Shown: positions 1-9,270, numbered from the stretch's first letter. The stretch is 36,353 bases of DNA from CAZOKH01 sp964580315 (GCA_964580315.1 CAZOKH010000034.1:1-36353); one strand, 5' to 3'. Program-made: numbers and translations. Notes: a model not told the origin generated them from the sequence alone.

Positions 1-3000
1 ATAATGGATAGCTTTCTGCCTTTTCGGCTACCATTAATACAATTTGTTCATTTTCTTCAGGTCCCTTCAGAATTTGTTCAACTCGCTCTGCCAGTTCTTT
101 GACGGTGGGAGCTTCAAACACTGTCCTGAAGGGAAGTTCAATCTGGAATTTCCCGCGCAGGTACGCCATCAATCTCATAACCAGCAGTGAATGACCGCCC
201 AGGTCAAAGAAGTTATCGGTCAATCCAATTTGTTCTTTTCCAAATATCGCCTTCCACTCATCGGCAACAATCACTTCAGTTTCTGTGCCGGGAGCAATGT
301 ACTCTCGTACTTTTTCTTCAACCAGGCGCTCTGTTGCCAGCCTGCTTAACGCGCGCCGGTCAATTTTTCCGCTCTGATTCAAGGGCACATGGTCAATCGT
401 GATAAATACGGATGGAACCATATAATCGGGTAAAGTTTTTAACAGGAATTCTTGCAATTCCATTTTGCCCGGCGCTGGAGAGTCTTTCGCTGGTAAAACA
501 TAAGCTTCCAGGTACTTATCGCCGTCATCCTTCGTATTCGCCAACACCACAGCCTGTTCAATCATCGGATAGGTTCTCAAAACAGTTTCAATCTCTCCCA
601 ACTCAATTCGAAAACCGCGGATTTTCACCTGATAATCGATGCGCCCCAGGTATTCGACATTGCCGTCGGGCAGGTAACGCACCAGGTCTCCCGACCGGTA
701 CATTTTTTCCTGTGGAACAAACGGAGATTCCAGAAAACGTTCAGCGGTTAATTCGGGACGATTGAGATATCCCTGTCCCACATTGATTCCGGCAATGAAC
801 AATTCGCCGGGAGCGCCCACAGGCACAGGTTGAAGCATGGAATTGAGAATATAGAAACGACAATTTGGCAACGGTCGGCCGATTGGCAGAATCTCACGGG
901 CTTCCACTTGAAAGAGCCGGGTGAGCGACACCATGACTGATGTTTCAGTCGGCCCATACCCATTGTAGAAGGCTCTCCCCTGCTCCCAGGTATTAACCAG
1001 GTCTTGAGAACATGCTTCCCCAACAGAGATAACAAACTTTACTTCTTTCAATTCCGATTCAGGCAAGAGGCGAATCAACGAAGGGGTGATGAGCAGTGTG
1101 TTCACATTTTCCCGATTGATCATGGATACCAGATCGGGAATGGAATGCTGCTCTTCATGAGTGGCAACCGTCAGCGTGCCGCCATGACCAATGGCAACAA
1201 ATGTCTCGGCAACCGATGCGTCAAAATGAACCGTAGAAAATTGCAGAATGTTGCATGTTTCACCAACAGGAAGGTGTTTGGCAAAATTCAATGTGTAATT
1301 TGCCACTCCACGGTGATCGAGCATGGCGCCCTTTGGCTTGCCGGTAGACCCGGAAGTATAAATCACATACGCCAGGTTATCCGGGGTTACGTCTGATTCA
1401 ACCGGCAGATCATATTCTTCAGGGAATTGTCCTGCAAGATCATCCAGATAAACAATCTTTGAATCCCAGCCAGAAACCAGGGACTGCAACGAACGGGTTG
1501 TGATGGTGATCGGGAATTTCGCATCATCCGCCATGAATGCCAGCCGGTCAGCCGGGCTGGTTGGGTCCAAAGAGACAAAAGCGCCGCCCGCCTTCAAGAT
1601 TGCCAGCCAGCATATATAGATATTTTCAGTTCGCTCCAGGCACAACCCCACCAGCGTATCCGGTTTCACACCAAGAGCCTGCAAATGGTGAGCCAACCGG
1701 TTGGAGAGAATGTCCACCTCACGGTAAGTCAGGTGCTTTCCCTCCGACGTCAGGGCAATTTTGTCTGGATGTTGTTTTACCGTTTCCGCAAAAATATGAT
1801 GCAGAAGAAAATCACTATCATAGTGATGGGTGGTGTCATTCCATTCCACCAAAATTTGATGCTTCTCGTCCTCATCCAGCATCGAATAGGTGTCAATAAC
1901 TCCCGAAGGATCCAGGGAAAATTCATTCAGGAGTGTTTTCAAATGCCCCAGCATTCGTCGGGCAACTTGTGCAGAATACTGGCTGCCATCATACCGAATT
2001 TGCAAAAGCATATCTTCTTCGGCAGCAACCCCAACGGTCAACGGAACGTCCCACAGGTCAAGCGCAGAGAATCGAATAGTCTTTGCCCCGGCATTGATTT
2101 CAATATCAAAATCATTAGGCCGATCTTCCAGAATAAGCACACTTTCAAATAGCGGTTCATGGACATTTACACCGCTCCACTGTTTTGCCAGGGAAAGTGG
2201 AGTGTTGTAATAGGGCCGCATGCTGTCCCATTTCTCCTGAATGCCCAACATCCACGGCAGCAGCGTTTGAGTGTGCGGAACCATAACCCGAAAAGGAACA
2301 ATATTGGCAGCAAAACCAGGCTCACCTTTCCCCTTGTCCAATAAATCGTTTCGTCCAATGGATACGCCGAACAGGATATCATCATCGCCAGAATAGCAAC
2401 TCAACAAAACCGACCAGGCGCTTTGTATCAAAGTACCTACGTGAATATTTTTTTCTGCTTGCAGCCGGCGAAGCCGCTCCGACAGGTCCTTCCCCAGCCG
2501 CATCCAGTCGTATTGATAAGGGGCGCCACGCTGCTGCTGTTTGGGATACGGATCATGCAGCAAAAGCGTGCGGGCTTCAAAATCTCCCAGTTCTGCGCGC
2601 CAAAAAACTTCTGCGCTCTTCTGGTCAAAGTGATCCAGTGAATAAAAAACTGTATGAACTGGCGGAATATCCATGTCCTGTACGCCGGCGTTTTTGATCA
2701 AATCATCGTAAGTATGAAATACATCGCGCAGAAGCTGATCACGGGTAAATTCATCCATCAAAGCCTGGTGAAACGTCCACACGAAGCGAAAACAGGTTTG
2801 GCCGGTTTTAATGACCGCAATTCTGCTGAGCGGCGCTTTGCTCAAATTGAACCCGTTGCGGCGGTCTGCATGTAAAAACATCTCAAATTTTCTCTGCTGC
2901 TGATCGAGCGCATCACTTCTCCAGTCCATAATCTGCACAGGAAGCGTTGCCGCAGGATCGAAAATCCTGGCCGGCTCGCCTCCATCTTCCCAGAGAAATG

Positions 3001-3187
3001 CGGTTTGCAGAATGTCGTAGCTTTGCCCCCTGATTTTCCACGCCTGTAGAAAAACATCCAGGTCAATTTCATCCAGATCAGCAATCACTTGCTGCACGTA
3101 CAGCCCGTTTTCTGGCGATTGATAACTCGCATATAACATTCCCAACTGTAAAGATGAGATCAATCGATTGTCATTAATTTGAAACAT
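1..3187 (-). CDS. Non-ribosomal peptide synthetase, C-A-T module (partial, C-terminus beyond left edge)
   Basis: My own translation from ATG 3187 stays open for about 1062 codons to the left edge, so the gene is cut there. A condensation domain fills about residues 10-430, an adenylation domain about 455-960 and a carrier domain about 970-1040. Visible motifs are TSGSTGKPKG ending at Met622, FDAS near residue 651, YGPTE, NQSGKID with Lys941, and DLGGHSLL with the phosphopantetheine-attachment Ser1000. The last residues before the edge (ESYPL) look like the lead-in to another condensation domain. The condensation active-site motif reads HQALMDE at residues 140-146 instead of HHxxxDG. Such enzymes activate an amino acid as an adenylate and load it on the carrier. 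I cannot assign the substrate. The start has GGGGTA upstream, and the neighbouring phosphopantetheinyl transferase would supply the cofactor. Confidence 0.93.
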   Translation of the reverse strand, partial: MFQINDNRLISSLQLGMLYASYQSPENGLYVQQVIADLDEIDLDVFLQAWKIRGQSYDILQTAFLWEDGGEPARIFDPAATLPVQIMDWRSDALDQQQRKFEMFLHADRRNGFNLSKAPLSRIAVIKTGQTCFRFVWTFHQALMDEFTRDQLLRDVFHTYDDLIKNAGVQDMDIPPVHTVFYSLDHFDQKSAEVFWRAELGDFEARTLLLHDPYPKQQQRGAPYQYDWMRLGKDLSERLRRLQAEKNIHVGTLIQSAWSVLLSCYSGDDDILFGVSIGRNDLLDKGKGEPGFAANIVPFRVMVPHTQTLLPWMLGIQEKWDSMRPYYNTPLSLAKQWSGVNVHEPLFESVLILEDRPNDFDIEINAGAKTIRFSALDLWDVPLTVGVAAEEDMLLQIRYDGSQYSAQVARRMLGHLKTLLNEFSLDPSGVIDTYSMLDEDEKHQILVEWNDTTHHYDSDFLLHHIFAETVKQHPDKIALTSEGKHLTYREVDILSNRLAHHLQALGVKPDTLVGLCLERTENIYICWLAILKAGGAFVSLDPTSPADRLAFMADDAKFPITITTRSLQSLVSGWDSKIVYLDDLAGQFPEEYDLPVESDVTPDNLAYVIYTSGSTGKPKGAMLDHRGVANYTLNFAKHLPVGETCNILQFSTVHFDASVAETFVAIGHGGTLTVATHEEQHSIPDLVSMINRENVNTLLITPSLIRLLPESELKEVKFVISVGEACSQDLVNTWEQGRAFYNGYGPTETSVMVSLTRLFQVEAREILPIGRPLPNCRFYILNSMLQPVPVGAPGELFIAGINVGQGYLNRPELTAERFLESPFVPQEKMYRSGDLVRYLPDGNVEYLGRIDYQVKIRGFRIELGEIETVLRTYPMIEQAVVLANTKDDGDKYLEAYVLPAKDSPAPGKMELQEFLLKTLPDYMVPSVFITIDHVPLNQSGKIDRRALSRLATERLVEEKVREYIAPGTETEVIVADEWKAIFGKEQIGLTDNFFDLGGHSLLVMRLMAYLRGKFQIELPFRTVFEAPTVKELAERVEQILKGPEENEQIVLMVAEKAESYPL

Positions 3188-3324
3188 ATTTTTACCCCAT
3201 ACAGTGTGTAAGGCTTTTTCCAAAAACCGCTTGGAAAATTACTCCCTGTAAGAAAATTGGATGGACACAAAAGGGATTATTTACAGGCTGTTTTATAACC
3301 ATTTTCTGTTTGTTCGATAATCAT

Positions 3325-3353
3325 ATTGTAGCAGGTTCAGTTTTTGTAAACAA
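3325..3353 (-). promoter_or_regulatory. Candidate sigma70-type promoter for the NRPS gene
   Basis: On the minus strand TTGTTT (3353-3348) and TACAAT (3330-3325) are separated by 17 bases. They lie about 140 bases upstream of the NRPS start, in the 236-base gap after the phosphopantetheinyl transferase gene. I see no terminator in this gap, so the NRPS may also be reached by read-through. Confidence 0.5.
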
Positions 3354-3423
3354 TAAGCCAAAACGGGTTTAATGAATTTATGTTTGGTTTATATGGCGAT
3401 GAAACAGGAATGGGTCTAGGGGT

Positions 3424-4191
3424 TCATCCATGCAGAAGTCCGGGGAAATTCCACAGAAAAAAACGCATATCCCTCCTCTCAATTCGGACCGCCAAAGCCG
3501 CCTTATACCCTGCCTCGACAGGCAAATCTTCCAACTGCCAGGAAAACGTCTCTTCAGGAACGCCTGCCACCCGCAAGATTTTCACGCTGTCATCAGGGAC
3601 CAGAGACACATCAAAATTCTTTAATGGGAATGATAATCCTTTGCCAGTTGCTTTAATAAAGGCTTCTTTGCGAGTCCAACCGTTAAAAAAAGCCTCTTTT
3701 TGCAGGTTCTCCGGTAATGACCGCAACTGCTGCAATTCATACGACGAAAAAGCAGTCGCGGCAATCGCCAACAAATCCCGGTCGTCTCGCATGAACTCGA
3801 TATCAATCCCCAGCATATCCTGCCGTGATACAGCGAACAACGCCTTCCCGTTGGAATGCGACAGGTTGAAATAGACGCGCCCGCTGTTGGATTGTTCAAC
3901 CAGGCGGGGTTTTCCATAGGCTGAATACTCAAATTGAATTTGTTCAGGAGCGCAGTTATTAAGGTATTCACTTAACAGGCAGCGCAGGATGGCTCTTCTG
4001 GCAATAAATCGATCCCGGTCAACAGCAAAGTAAAACCTTTCAGCCCGCTCGCGCTCGTCGAGTGAAAGCAGGCCCGGGTATTTTTTCGTTGCGCTGTCAC
4101 TCCGCTCAAGATCAGCCCGCCAGATATGCACTGAATCCTTGTCCAGTTTCACAACATCCTGCGGATCAATCCAGGTTTGTTGAATTACCAA
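3424..4191 (-). CDS. Sfp-type 4'-phosphopantetheinyl transferase
   Basis: This 255-aa enzyme should transfer the phosphopantetheine arm of CoA to the serine of carrier proteins, turning apo into holo synthetases. It shows the family motifs in order: FNLSHSNG at residues 108-115, the magnesium-binding GIDIE at 128-132, and WTRKEAFIKATGKG at 172-185. Its length is typical of the two-lobed Sfp/AcpT type. The start is TTG 4191, supported by GAGGAG seven bases upstream. It lies directly upstream of the NRPS on the same strand, so the NRPS carrier domain (Ser1000) is its obvious substrate. An 89-base gap separates it from the upstream DUF354 gene, with no strong promoter or terminator visible. Confidence 0.93.
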   Translation of the reverse strand: MVIQQTWIDPQDVVKLDKDSVHIWRADLERSDSATKKYPGLLSLDERERAERFYFAVDRDRFIARRAILRCLLSEYLNNCAPEQIQFEYSAYGKPRLVEQSNSGRVYFNLSHSNGKALFAVSRQDMLGIDIEFMRDDRDLLAIAATAFSSYELQQLRSLPENLQKEAFFNGWTRKEAFIKATGKGLSFPLKNFDVSLVPDDSVKILRVAGVPEETFSWQLEDLPVEAGYKAALAVRIERRDMRFFLWNFPGLLHG

Positions 4192-4280
4192 CTTTTTTCT
4201 CCTCTTTCAATATCCCCTCTTTCCCCCATTGAAAATCTCTCAGGTTTCCTATTAACGAATTGTGCGCTGTTAGCACAGCT

Positions 4281-5288
4281 TCAGACAAGAATCTGATGAA
4301 TGATTTCATTTACCAAATCTGGACTCCGTAAAATTTCGTGTCGGCCATTTTTGACGATTTGGATTTTCCGGATCTCATCTTCGTTGGACAGGAATGTAAG
4401 CCGCCCAAGATCAGCCAGGTAGCTGTCCACCGCGGATCTTTTCCCCATGAAAAATGAATATGCCGGTGTTCCCAGTATGGCCGCTTCGCGATTCATGGTG
4501 CCCCCGCCGCTGAACACAAAATCAGCATGGAATAAAACATCAGGGCCGCTTAGAACCTCACTCGGGATGATCAGATTCTTGTCTGCCAATTTTTTCAACG
4601 GCTCAGCCTGTGACATCACCCGCGGCAAAACCAGCATGGTGACATGAGGCATGGCGCAAATATATTCCAACAACTGATCAAACAACGGATTTTCAAAATG
4701 CTGGTAAAGCGTCCAGGATGCCGGTGGGCGGATGATGGCAATGGGTTTTTCGACCGGGATGCCCTTCGTCTGAAAATAACCTGGCTGTGGTGAGAAAGTA
4801 TTCAGATAAACCTGCTCTTTCAATCCATGATATTTTTCCACTTTGTGCCAGTATGCGCCATATTTTTTTAACGCCCAATCGGGGAACACCTGGGGCACCA
4901 CAATTTTTTGTGCCAGGCGGAAAGCAATGTGATTCGCCGGTTGGTGTTCATAATCCATAATTGTGACACTGGGAATGCCCGCCAACCTGGCTGTCAACAC
5001 CTGTGAATAGGAATTGTGGCTGACGCACAGGTCAAACTTCTTGGAACGCTGATAAGCGTATAACTGCGCACTCCGTTTGAGCACTTCCATAGAGATGTTA
5101 CCAAGTTTCTTTCCGCCGTGCTTTCCAATCAGTTCGTGCTTCAGGCCGTACAAATTGGCCAGTTCAACCGTCTGGGCGTATTGTTTGGTGGTGATATGCA
5201 CGGAATGCCCGCGCTGTTCCAATTCTTTGATAATGGGCACAAAGAACAAAACCTGGGGAGAATTGGCCAGATCAATCCAGATCTTCAT
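4281..5288 (-). CDS. DUF354 family protein (GT-B / UDP-GlcNAc 2-epimerase-like fold)
   Basis: The 335-aa product begins MKIWIDLANSPQVLFF, which with the following PIIKELEQRGH is characteristic of DUF354. A later FSGGGTMNREAAILGTPAY segment resembles the nucleotide-sugar-binding glycine-rich loop of GT-B enzymes. No signal peptide or membrane segment is visible, so it should be cytoplasmic. ATG 5288 is chosen because GGGAGG precedes it and it begins one base after the stop of the upstream dehydrogenase gene; an in-frame upstream start at 5321 would overlap that gene. The tight spacing implies translational coupling. Inference: a role in surface glycan synthesis with the dehydrogenase. The exact reaction cannot be read from the sequence. 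Confidence 0.82.
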   Translation of the reverse strand: MKIWIDLANSPQVLFFVPIIKELEQRGHSVHITTKQYAQTVELANLYGLKHELIGKHGGKKLGNISMEVLKRSAQLYAYQRSKKFDLCVSHNSYSQVLTARLAGIPSVTIMDYEHQPANHIAFRLAQKIVVPQVFPDWALKKYGAYWHKVEKYHGLKEQVYLNTFSPQPGYFQTKGIPVEKPIAIIRPPASWTLYQHFENPLFDQLLEYICAMPHVTMLVLPRVMSQAEPLKKLADKNLIIPSEVLSGPDVLFHADFVFSGGGTMNREAAILGTPAYSFFMGKRSAVDSYLADLGRLTFLSNEDEIRKIQIVKNGRHEILRSPDLVNEIIHQILV

Positions 5289-5289
5289 T

Positions 5290-6579
5290 TCACGCCTCCC
5301 CGCCGCCATTTTTTCCAACACCCAGGCATACCAGGCGAAAGCCGGCAGCTTTCCAGTTTTCCTGCGGCCAGCCGTTCACCAGGTCAACAGCCAGGCGGCA
5401 TGAGGTTAGCCCCGCCGCCGCCTGGGGACTAAATGCAAGCAGTTCGCGGTGAGCCACAGCCAGGATAAATACATCACAATCACGCACGGCTTCAGACAGA
5501 TCAGAAACCGTACGCACCGAATTCAACGGCTTTTGCAGGTATGGATCAAAGCATGTCACACTTGCGCCGGCTTCTTCAAGCAACCTGGCAATTTCCATGG
5601 AGGGGCTTTCCCGGAAGTCATCCACATCCGGTTTATAGGCAAGCCCCAGCAAGGCAACCTGTTTTCCGTCCAGAGAACCAATTGCATTTTTCACCGTTTC
5701 CACGGCAAACCCCGGCTGCGAATCATTCACCTGGCGGGCTGTTTTAATTAACGGTGTGATATCGGGGGCCGCCTCAACCAGGAACCAGGGGTCAACACTG
5801 ATGCAGTGCCCGCCCACCCCCGGCCCGGGATTCAGGATGTTTACCCTGGGATGACGGTTCGCAATCCGGATCGCTTCCCAGGCATCCACCCCAAAGCGGT
5901 CAGCCAACCGGGAGAACTCATTGGCCAGGGCAATGTTAACATCCCGGTAGGTGTTCTCCATTAATTTCACCATTTCCGCCGTGACAGCATCCGTCAGGAA
6001 AATCTGTCCTTTGACAAAGTTGGAATACAATGCTTTTCCCTGTTCAGCCGATGCAGGAGTGATCCCCCCGATCACCCGGTCATTATGGATTAACTCATGC
6101 AGAATCTTCCCGGGCAATACCCGCTCCGGCGAGTAAACCAGGTGGAAATCCTGCCCGGCTTCTAAACCCGTTTTTTCCAAAATGGGGGCGACAATTTTGA
6201 CGGTGGTTTCAGGTGGAGACGTTGATTCAAGCACAACCAGGTTGTTTTTTGCCAGAACCGGCGCAATGCTTTCAGCGGCAGCTTTAACCGCGGTCAAGTC
6301 AGCTTTCTTGTCTGTATAAAAAGGAGTCGGAACCGCGATAATAAACGCATCAGCGGGTTCCGGTTTCTGGCTGAATGTGATGGTTGCTTGCATGACGTTG
6401 TCATGAAAAAAATCAGCCAGCCCGGGTTCGTGGATATGAATTTTGCCCTGGCTTAATTTAGCAATTACATCGAGATTGATATCAACGCCCACCACATGGA
6501 TCCCCTGGCTGGCAAACATACAGGCAGTCGGGAGGCCGATATAACCAAGACCCAATATACAAATTCGATGGAATTGCAT
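5290..6579 (-). CDS. wecC: UDP-N-acetyl-D-mannosaminuronate dehydrogenase-like nucleotide-sugar dehydrogenase
   Basis: This 429-aa protein belongs to the UDP-glucose/UDP-ManNAc 6-dehydrogenase family, which oxidises the C6 hydroxyl of a nucleotide sugar to a carboxylate with NAD. The N-terminal Rossmann motif is GLGYIG at residues 10-15. ESTSPPETT at about 118-126 matches the central domain. The catalytic cysteine is Cys259 in GVGGHCISVDPWFL, a form typical of the WecC branch rather than UDP-glucose dehydrogenase. LGLAYKPDVDDFRESPS marks the C-terminal domain. ATG 6579 is preferred because GGGAG lies eight bases upstream; in-frame starts exist at 6594 and 6627. It is the first gene of a pair with DUF354. 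The WecC assignment over other uronate-forming relatives is likely but not certain. Confidence 0.88.
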   Translation of the reverse strand: MQFHRICILGLGYIGLPTACMFASQGIHVVGVDINLDVIAKLSQGKIHIHEPGLADFFHDNVMQATITFSQKPEPADAFIIAVPTPFYTDKKADLTAVKAAAESIAPVLAKNNLVVLESTSPPETTVKIVAPILEKTGLEAGQDFHLVYSPERVLPGKILHELIHNDRVIGGITPASAEQGKALYSNFVKGQIFLTDAVTAEMVKLMENTYRDVNIALANEFSRLADRFGVDAWEAIRIANRHPRVNILNPGPGVGGHCISVDPWFLVEAAPDITPLIKTARQVNDSQPGFAVETVKNAIGSLDGKQVALLGLAYKPDVDDFRESPSMEIARLLEEAGASVTCFDPYLQKPLNSVRTVSDLSEAVRDCDVFILAVAHRELLAFSPQAAAGLTSCRLAVDLVNGWPQENWKAAGFRLVCLGVGKNGGGEA

Positions 6580-6673
6580 CAATACGACTCCCATTAAGAA
6601 ACTAATAAACTTTTGGATATTCCCCATTCAACAAATAGTGCTTCTAAGGTTATTAATTAACCGTCACAATTCA

Positions 6674-6679
6674 ATTATA
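6674..6679 (-). promoter_or_regulatory. Candidate -10 element upstream of the nucleotide-sugar dehydrogenase
   Basis: A perfect TATAAT on the minus strand lies about 95 bases upstream of ATG 6579, just after the terminator of the permease gene. No convincing -35 hexamer is found at 16-18 bases, so this is only a candidate. Confidence 0.3.
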
Positions 6680-6711
6680 GCCTAACTGACAAACACATCC
6701 TTTAAAAAAGA

Positions 6712-6755
6712 CAAAAAAAAACCTGGCTTGAACCTCATACTTTCAGCCAGGTTTA
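6712..6755 (-). terminator. Rho-independent terminator of the APC permease gene
   Basis: A perfect 10-bp inverted repeat pairs AAACCTGGCT (6754-6745 on the minus strand) with AGCCAGGTTT (6728-6719) around a 16-base loop. A T-tract continues through 6718-6713 on the minus strand. It begins 30 bases after the permease stop codon. Confidence 0.9.
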
Positions 6756-6784
6756 TGACAGAATTTACCGCCCGCCCATCACCA

Positions 6785-9001
6785 TTAATCTCCCCACAAC
6801 CGTTTTGCCTGGTGGTGCAGCCAGGATGCGGTCGGCGTTTCAAAGCGGCGTACCACCATTACAGAGCATGGCGCATTTTGCACCACATCTTCGCACACTT
6901 TGCCAAACAAGGTTTCTTCAGAAATATCATAAGCAGATCCGATGATGAGCAGTTCATAATTATTATCTTCACACTCTTTAATAACAGCCTCTTGTACTGT
7001 TTTGGCGTATATCGTTTGCAGGGTCGAATTGGGCGGTATTTGCCCCAACTGGGTCATCACAATCTCTTGCAGGTAAGAGACCACATCTTCTTCGGTCTCT
7101 TCGTCTTCGGTTGCCTTCGGAATGACACGCACATAATTGACATGCGAACCTTCCTGCCTGGAAATATCATTTGCAAGATGGACTGCCAATCGGCTGTTTA
7201 TACCGGTTCCTACAGGAACCAGGATATTTTGAAAGCCTTTGATTCCGCGATCATGTAAAACTCCCAGGTTCACTTTGCTTTCTTCTACCAGGCGTTTGAG
7301 TGATTTCCTGTACCCATTGCTCCCGCTTCCCGGCCATTTCATCAACACCAGTTTGACATTATTATCATTATCAATTTCATGGAGGATGCCATCCGTCATG
7401 GTTGCATCCGAAATCATTTTTGTGTACATGGGCACATTACGATCCACAGCATAATGGATGAAGCGATTGAGAATGTCATGCCGCTGCTCTTTGAGCTTCT
7501 CCAGGTAGGCATCCGAATCGGTTGCATCACCCTGGAGCGAACTGGGCAACACGGTCAGCAAACACATGTTGGTATCCTTTTCTGCCTCTGCCAGCAGTGA
7601 ACCGACTTTCATCAAACCATCCATCTCATGAGACTTGGTTAAGGGAAGCATAATTCTCCAGCGGCCCGGAGATAGGTCGCGTTTGTGGGCATCCTGCCAC
7701 AACTGCATTCCTTTTTTTGAAAAATAGTAAACTGTGAAAATGAATATGATTAACCCGGTAAATAGGATGGCGCTCAAATCAGAGTAAAAGATTACGATCA
7801 CACAGGTCAGTGATGCCAGAATGGGTGTCAGCGGAAAAAAAGGCGCGGTGAAGGGGCGATGAATGTTCGGGTACTTTTTATGCAGGGTAATCATGGCCAT
7901 GTTGGAAAAGAACAACACAAACAGGTAGCCCGCCGAGGTAATATAACTGAGGAAATCGACCACCCCGATGATCGTGATCAGGATGGAAACAGCCCCAATC
8001 AGTAATATTGCCATATAGGGCACTCGCACTCGATTTAACCGGGATAGAATGGAGGGCCAGGCACCATCACGCCCCAACGTGAAAGTTTCACGCGTGGCGC
8101 TGAGCATGGAAGAATTGATGGAAGTGAGAGCCCCCACCATACCAGCCATAGCGATGATGGTCACGCCCAGTCCGGGCATGAATACTTTGATAGCATCAGA
8201 AAGTGCGGTTTCTGAACCGGCAACTGATTGCCAGGGAACAGTTCCCAGTGTTACTACCACTGTTAACGAATAAATAATGGTAACCAATCCCAGGCTGACC
8301 AGGATTGCGATTGGGATATTTTTGTTGGGGTTTTTCACTTCTTCAGCATCATCTGCAATCACTTCAAAGCCCACATAGGCAGCATAGATCAGAGCAATGG
8401 TTTTCATGAGAACGCCGGTGTTCTGGAAGATGTTATCTGATTCAAACAGCTTACCAGTGGGGAACAGTGTGGCAGTATTAAAACCATTGGGGGAAACAAA
8501 ACCGGCTATGATATAAACGGCAAAAGCAAAAAGTAAGGAAATTCCCATCACAACCTGTAAATTTCCCACCTTGGTAACCCCCAGAATATTCAAGATTACA
8601 AAGATGATGATGACTACAATCGCTGTGGGAATGATGGGAATGGCAGGAAAAAAAACACTCAGGGAATATGCAAATCCAACGGCTGACAACGCGCAATAGA
8701 ATGTGCTGGAAATGCCGTCCATTGAACCAATCAAAAAAGATAATAAACCATTACCCCAGGCTTCGCGCACATAGGTCATGGCGCCGCCTGTTTCCGGGTA
8801 AACCGTTGCCAGCTCGCTATAATTTAAAGCAATGCTGAAACTGAGAAAACCTCCAACTAAAATTGCTAAAAATGTAGCCGGTCCAGCCACCTCAGCCGCC
8901 AGGCCAGTCAGCACAAAAATACCCGACCCCAACGTGCCGGCTGTTCCCAGCAAGATGGTTTGAAAAAGGCTAAGCTGCCGCTTCAGGGTTCGTTTGCTCA
9001 A
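6785..9001 (-). CDS. APC-superfamily amino acid permease with C-terminal universal-stress-protein domains
   Basis: The 738-aa product has an N-terminal transporter part (about residues 1-420) with roughly a dozen hydrophobic segments. The opening LLGTAGTLGSGIFVLTGLAAEVAGPA is the APC substrate-binding helix-1 signature, with the unwound GSGIF. The last ~300 residues are soluble and resemble one or two UspA-like domains; FQNILVPVGTGINSRLAVHLA and LLIIGSAYDISEETLFGKV match Usp strand-loop regions, although the ATP-loop glycines are incomplete. Amino acid or cation substrate cannot be decided. The start is TTG 9001, supported by GGAAGGA seven bases upstream. It is monocistronic, with its own promoter, structured leader and terminator. 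Confidence 0.9.
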   Translation of the reverse strand: MSKRTLKRQLSLFQTILLGTAGTLGSGIFVLTGLAAEVAGPATFLAILVGGFLSFSIALNYSELATVYPETGGAMTYVREAWGNGLLSFLIGSMDGISSTFYCALSAVGFAYSLSVFFPAIPIIPTAIVVIIIFVILNILGVTKVGNLQVVMGISLLFAFAVYIIAGFVSPNGFNTATLFPTGKLFESDNIFQNTGVLMKTIALIYAAYVGFEVIADDAEEVKNPNKNIPIAILVSLGLVTIIYSLTVVVTLGTVPWQSVAGSETALSDAIKVFMPGLGVTIIAMAGMVGALTSINSSMLSATRETFTLGRDGAWPSILSRLNRVRVPYMAILLIGAVSILITIIGVVDFLSYITSAGYLFVLFFSNMAMITLHKKYPNIHRPFTAPFFPLTPILASLTCVIVIFYSDLSAILFTGLIIFIFTVYYFSKKGMQLWQDAHKRDLSPGRWRIMLPLTKSHEMDGLMKVGSLLAEAEKDTNMCLLTVLPSSLQGDATDSDAYLEKLKEQRHDILNRFIHYAVDRNVPMYTKMISDATMTDGILHEIDNDNNVKLVLMKWPGSGSNGYRKSLKRLVEESKVNLGVLHDRGIKGFQNILVPVGTGINSRLAVHLANDISRQEGSHVNYVRVIPKATEDEETEEDVVSYLQEIVMTQLGQIPPNSTLQTIYAKTVQEAVIKECEDNNYELLIIGSAYDISEETLFGKVCEDVVQNAPCSVMVVRRFETPTASWLHHQAKRLWGD

Positions 9002-9030
9002 AATATTATCCTTCCAGTTATCATTGCAAT

Positions 9031-9071
9031 TAAAGAAAAGATCAGCGTCTGGTTTCTCCAGATCACTGATT
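9031..9071 (-). terminator. Terminator-like (attenuator) hairpin in the permease leader
   Basis: In the transcribed leader, ATCAG (9070-9066) pairs with CTGAT (9045-9041), and TCTGG (9062-9058 region) pairs with CCAGA (9052-9048), around a small internal loop and a five-base terminal loop. CTTTTCTTT (9040-9032) follows. The stem plus T-rich run lies about 30 bases before the TTG start. It could act as a transcription attenuator controlled by the upstream leader. Confidence 0.45.
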
Positions 9072-9145
9072 AGACATCGAGTATCTTCGCGGCTTAAACG
9101 AAATGAATGATCATGTTTGGTTCCCCGTTATCGAGGATCATAAGC

Positions 9146-9174
9146 ATTGTATTGCAAACCGGGCAACAATGCAA
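9146..9174 (-). promoter_or_regulatory. Sigma70-type promoter for the APC permease gene
   Basis: On the minus strand TTGCAT (9174-9169) and TACAAT (9151-9146) are separated by exactly 17 bases. This predicts a 5' leader of about 140 nucleotides before TTG 9001. The promoter lies immediately after the terminator of the eCIS operon. Confidence 0.6.
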
Positions 9175-9216
9175 ATGGCAATTTGATAATTCCTTATCCA
9201 AATCAAACATGAATAA

Positions 9217-9247
9217 TTAAAAAACAATCCACCTCTTCAGATGGATC
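9217..9247 (-). terminator. Rho-independent terminator of the eCIS operon
   Basis: An 8-bp stem (ATCCATCT at 9246-9239 with AGGTGGAT at 9234-9227, one G-U pair) closes a GAAG tetraloop. It is followed by TGTTTTTT on the minus strand. It lies 25 bases after the stop of the last eCIS gene and before the permease promoter, so it marks the 3' end of the long operon. Confidence 0.88.
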
Positions 9248-9270
9248 GTTTTGAGCAATAAGCCACTGGA

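Noticed and set aside
1201..1330. Substrate prediction from the adenylation-domain specificity residues
   Set aside because: By hand alignment to GrsA I read D-A-A-L-I-V-G-V-M-K, but the alignment is uncertain and I do not recognise this code, so no amino acid is named.
1..3187. Several short plus- and minus-strand open frames at the left end
   Set aside because: They are shadows of the continuous NRPS frame, whose stop lies beyond the left edge.
4192..4280. Terminator between DUF354 and the phosphopantetheinyl transferase
   Set aside because: Only a very short GTGC/GCAC or GCTGT/ACAGC pairing is possible and no T-tract follows.
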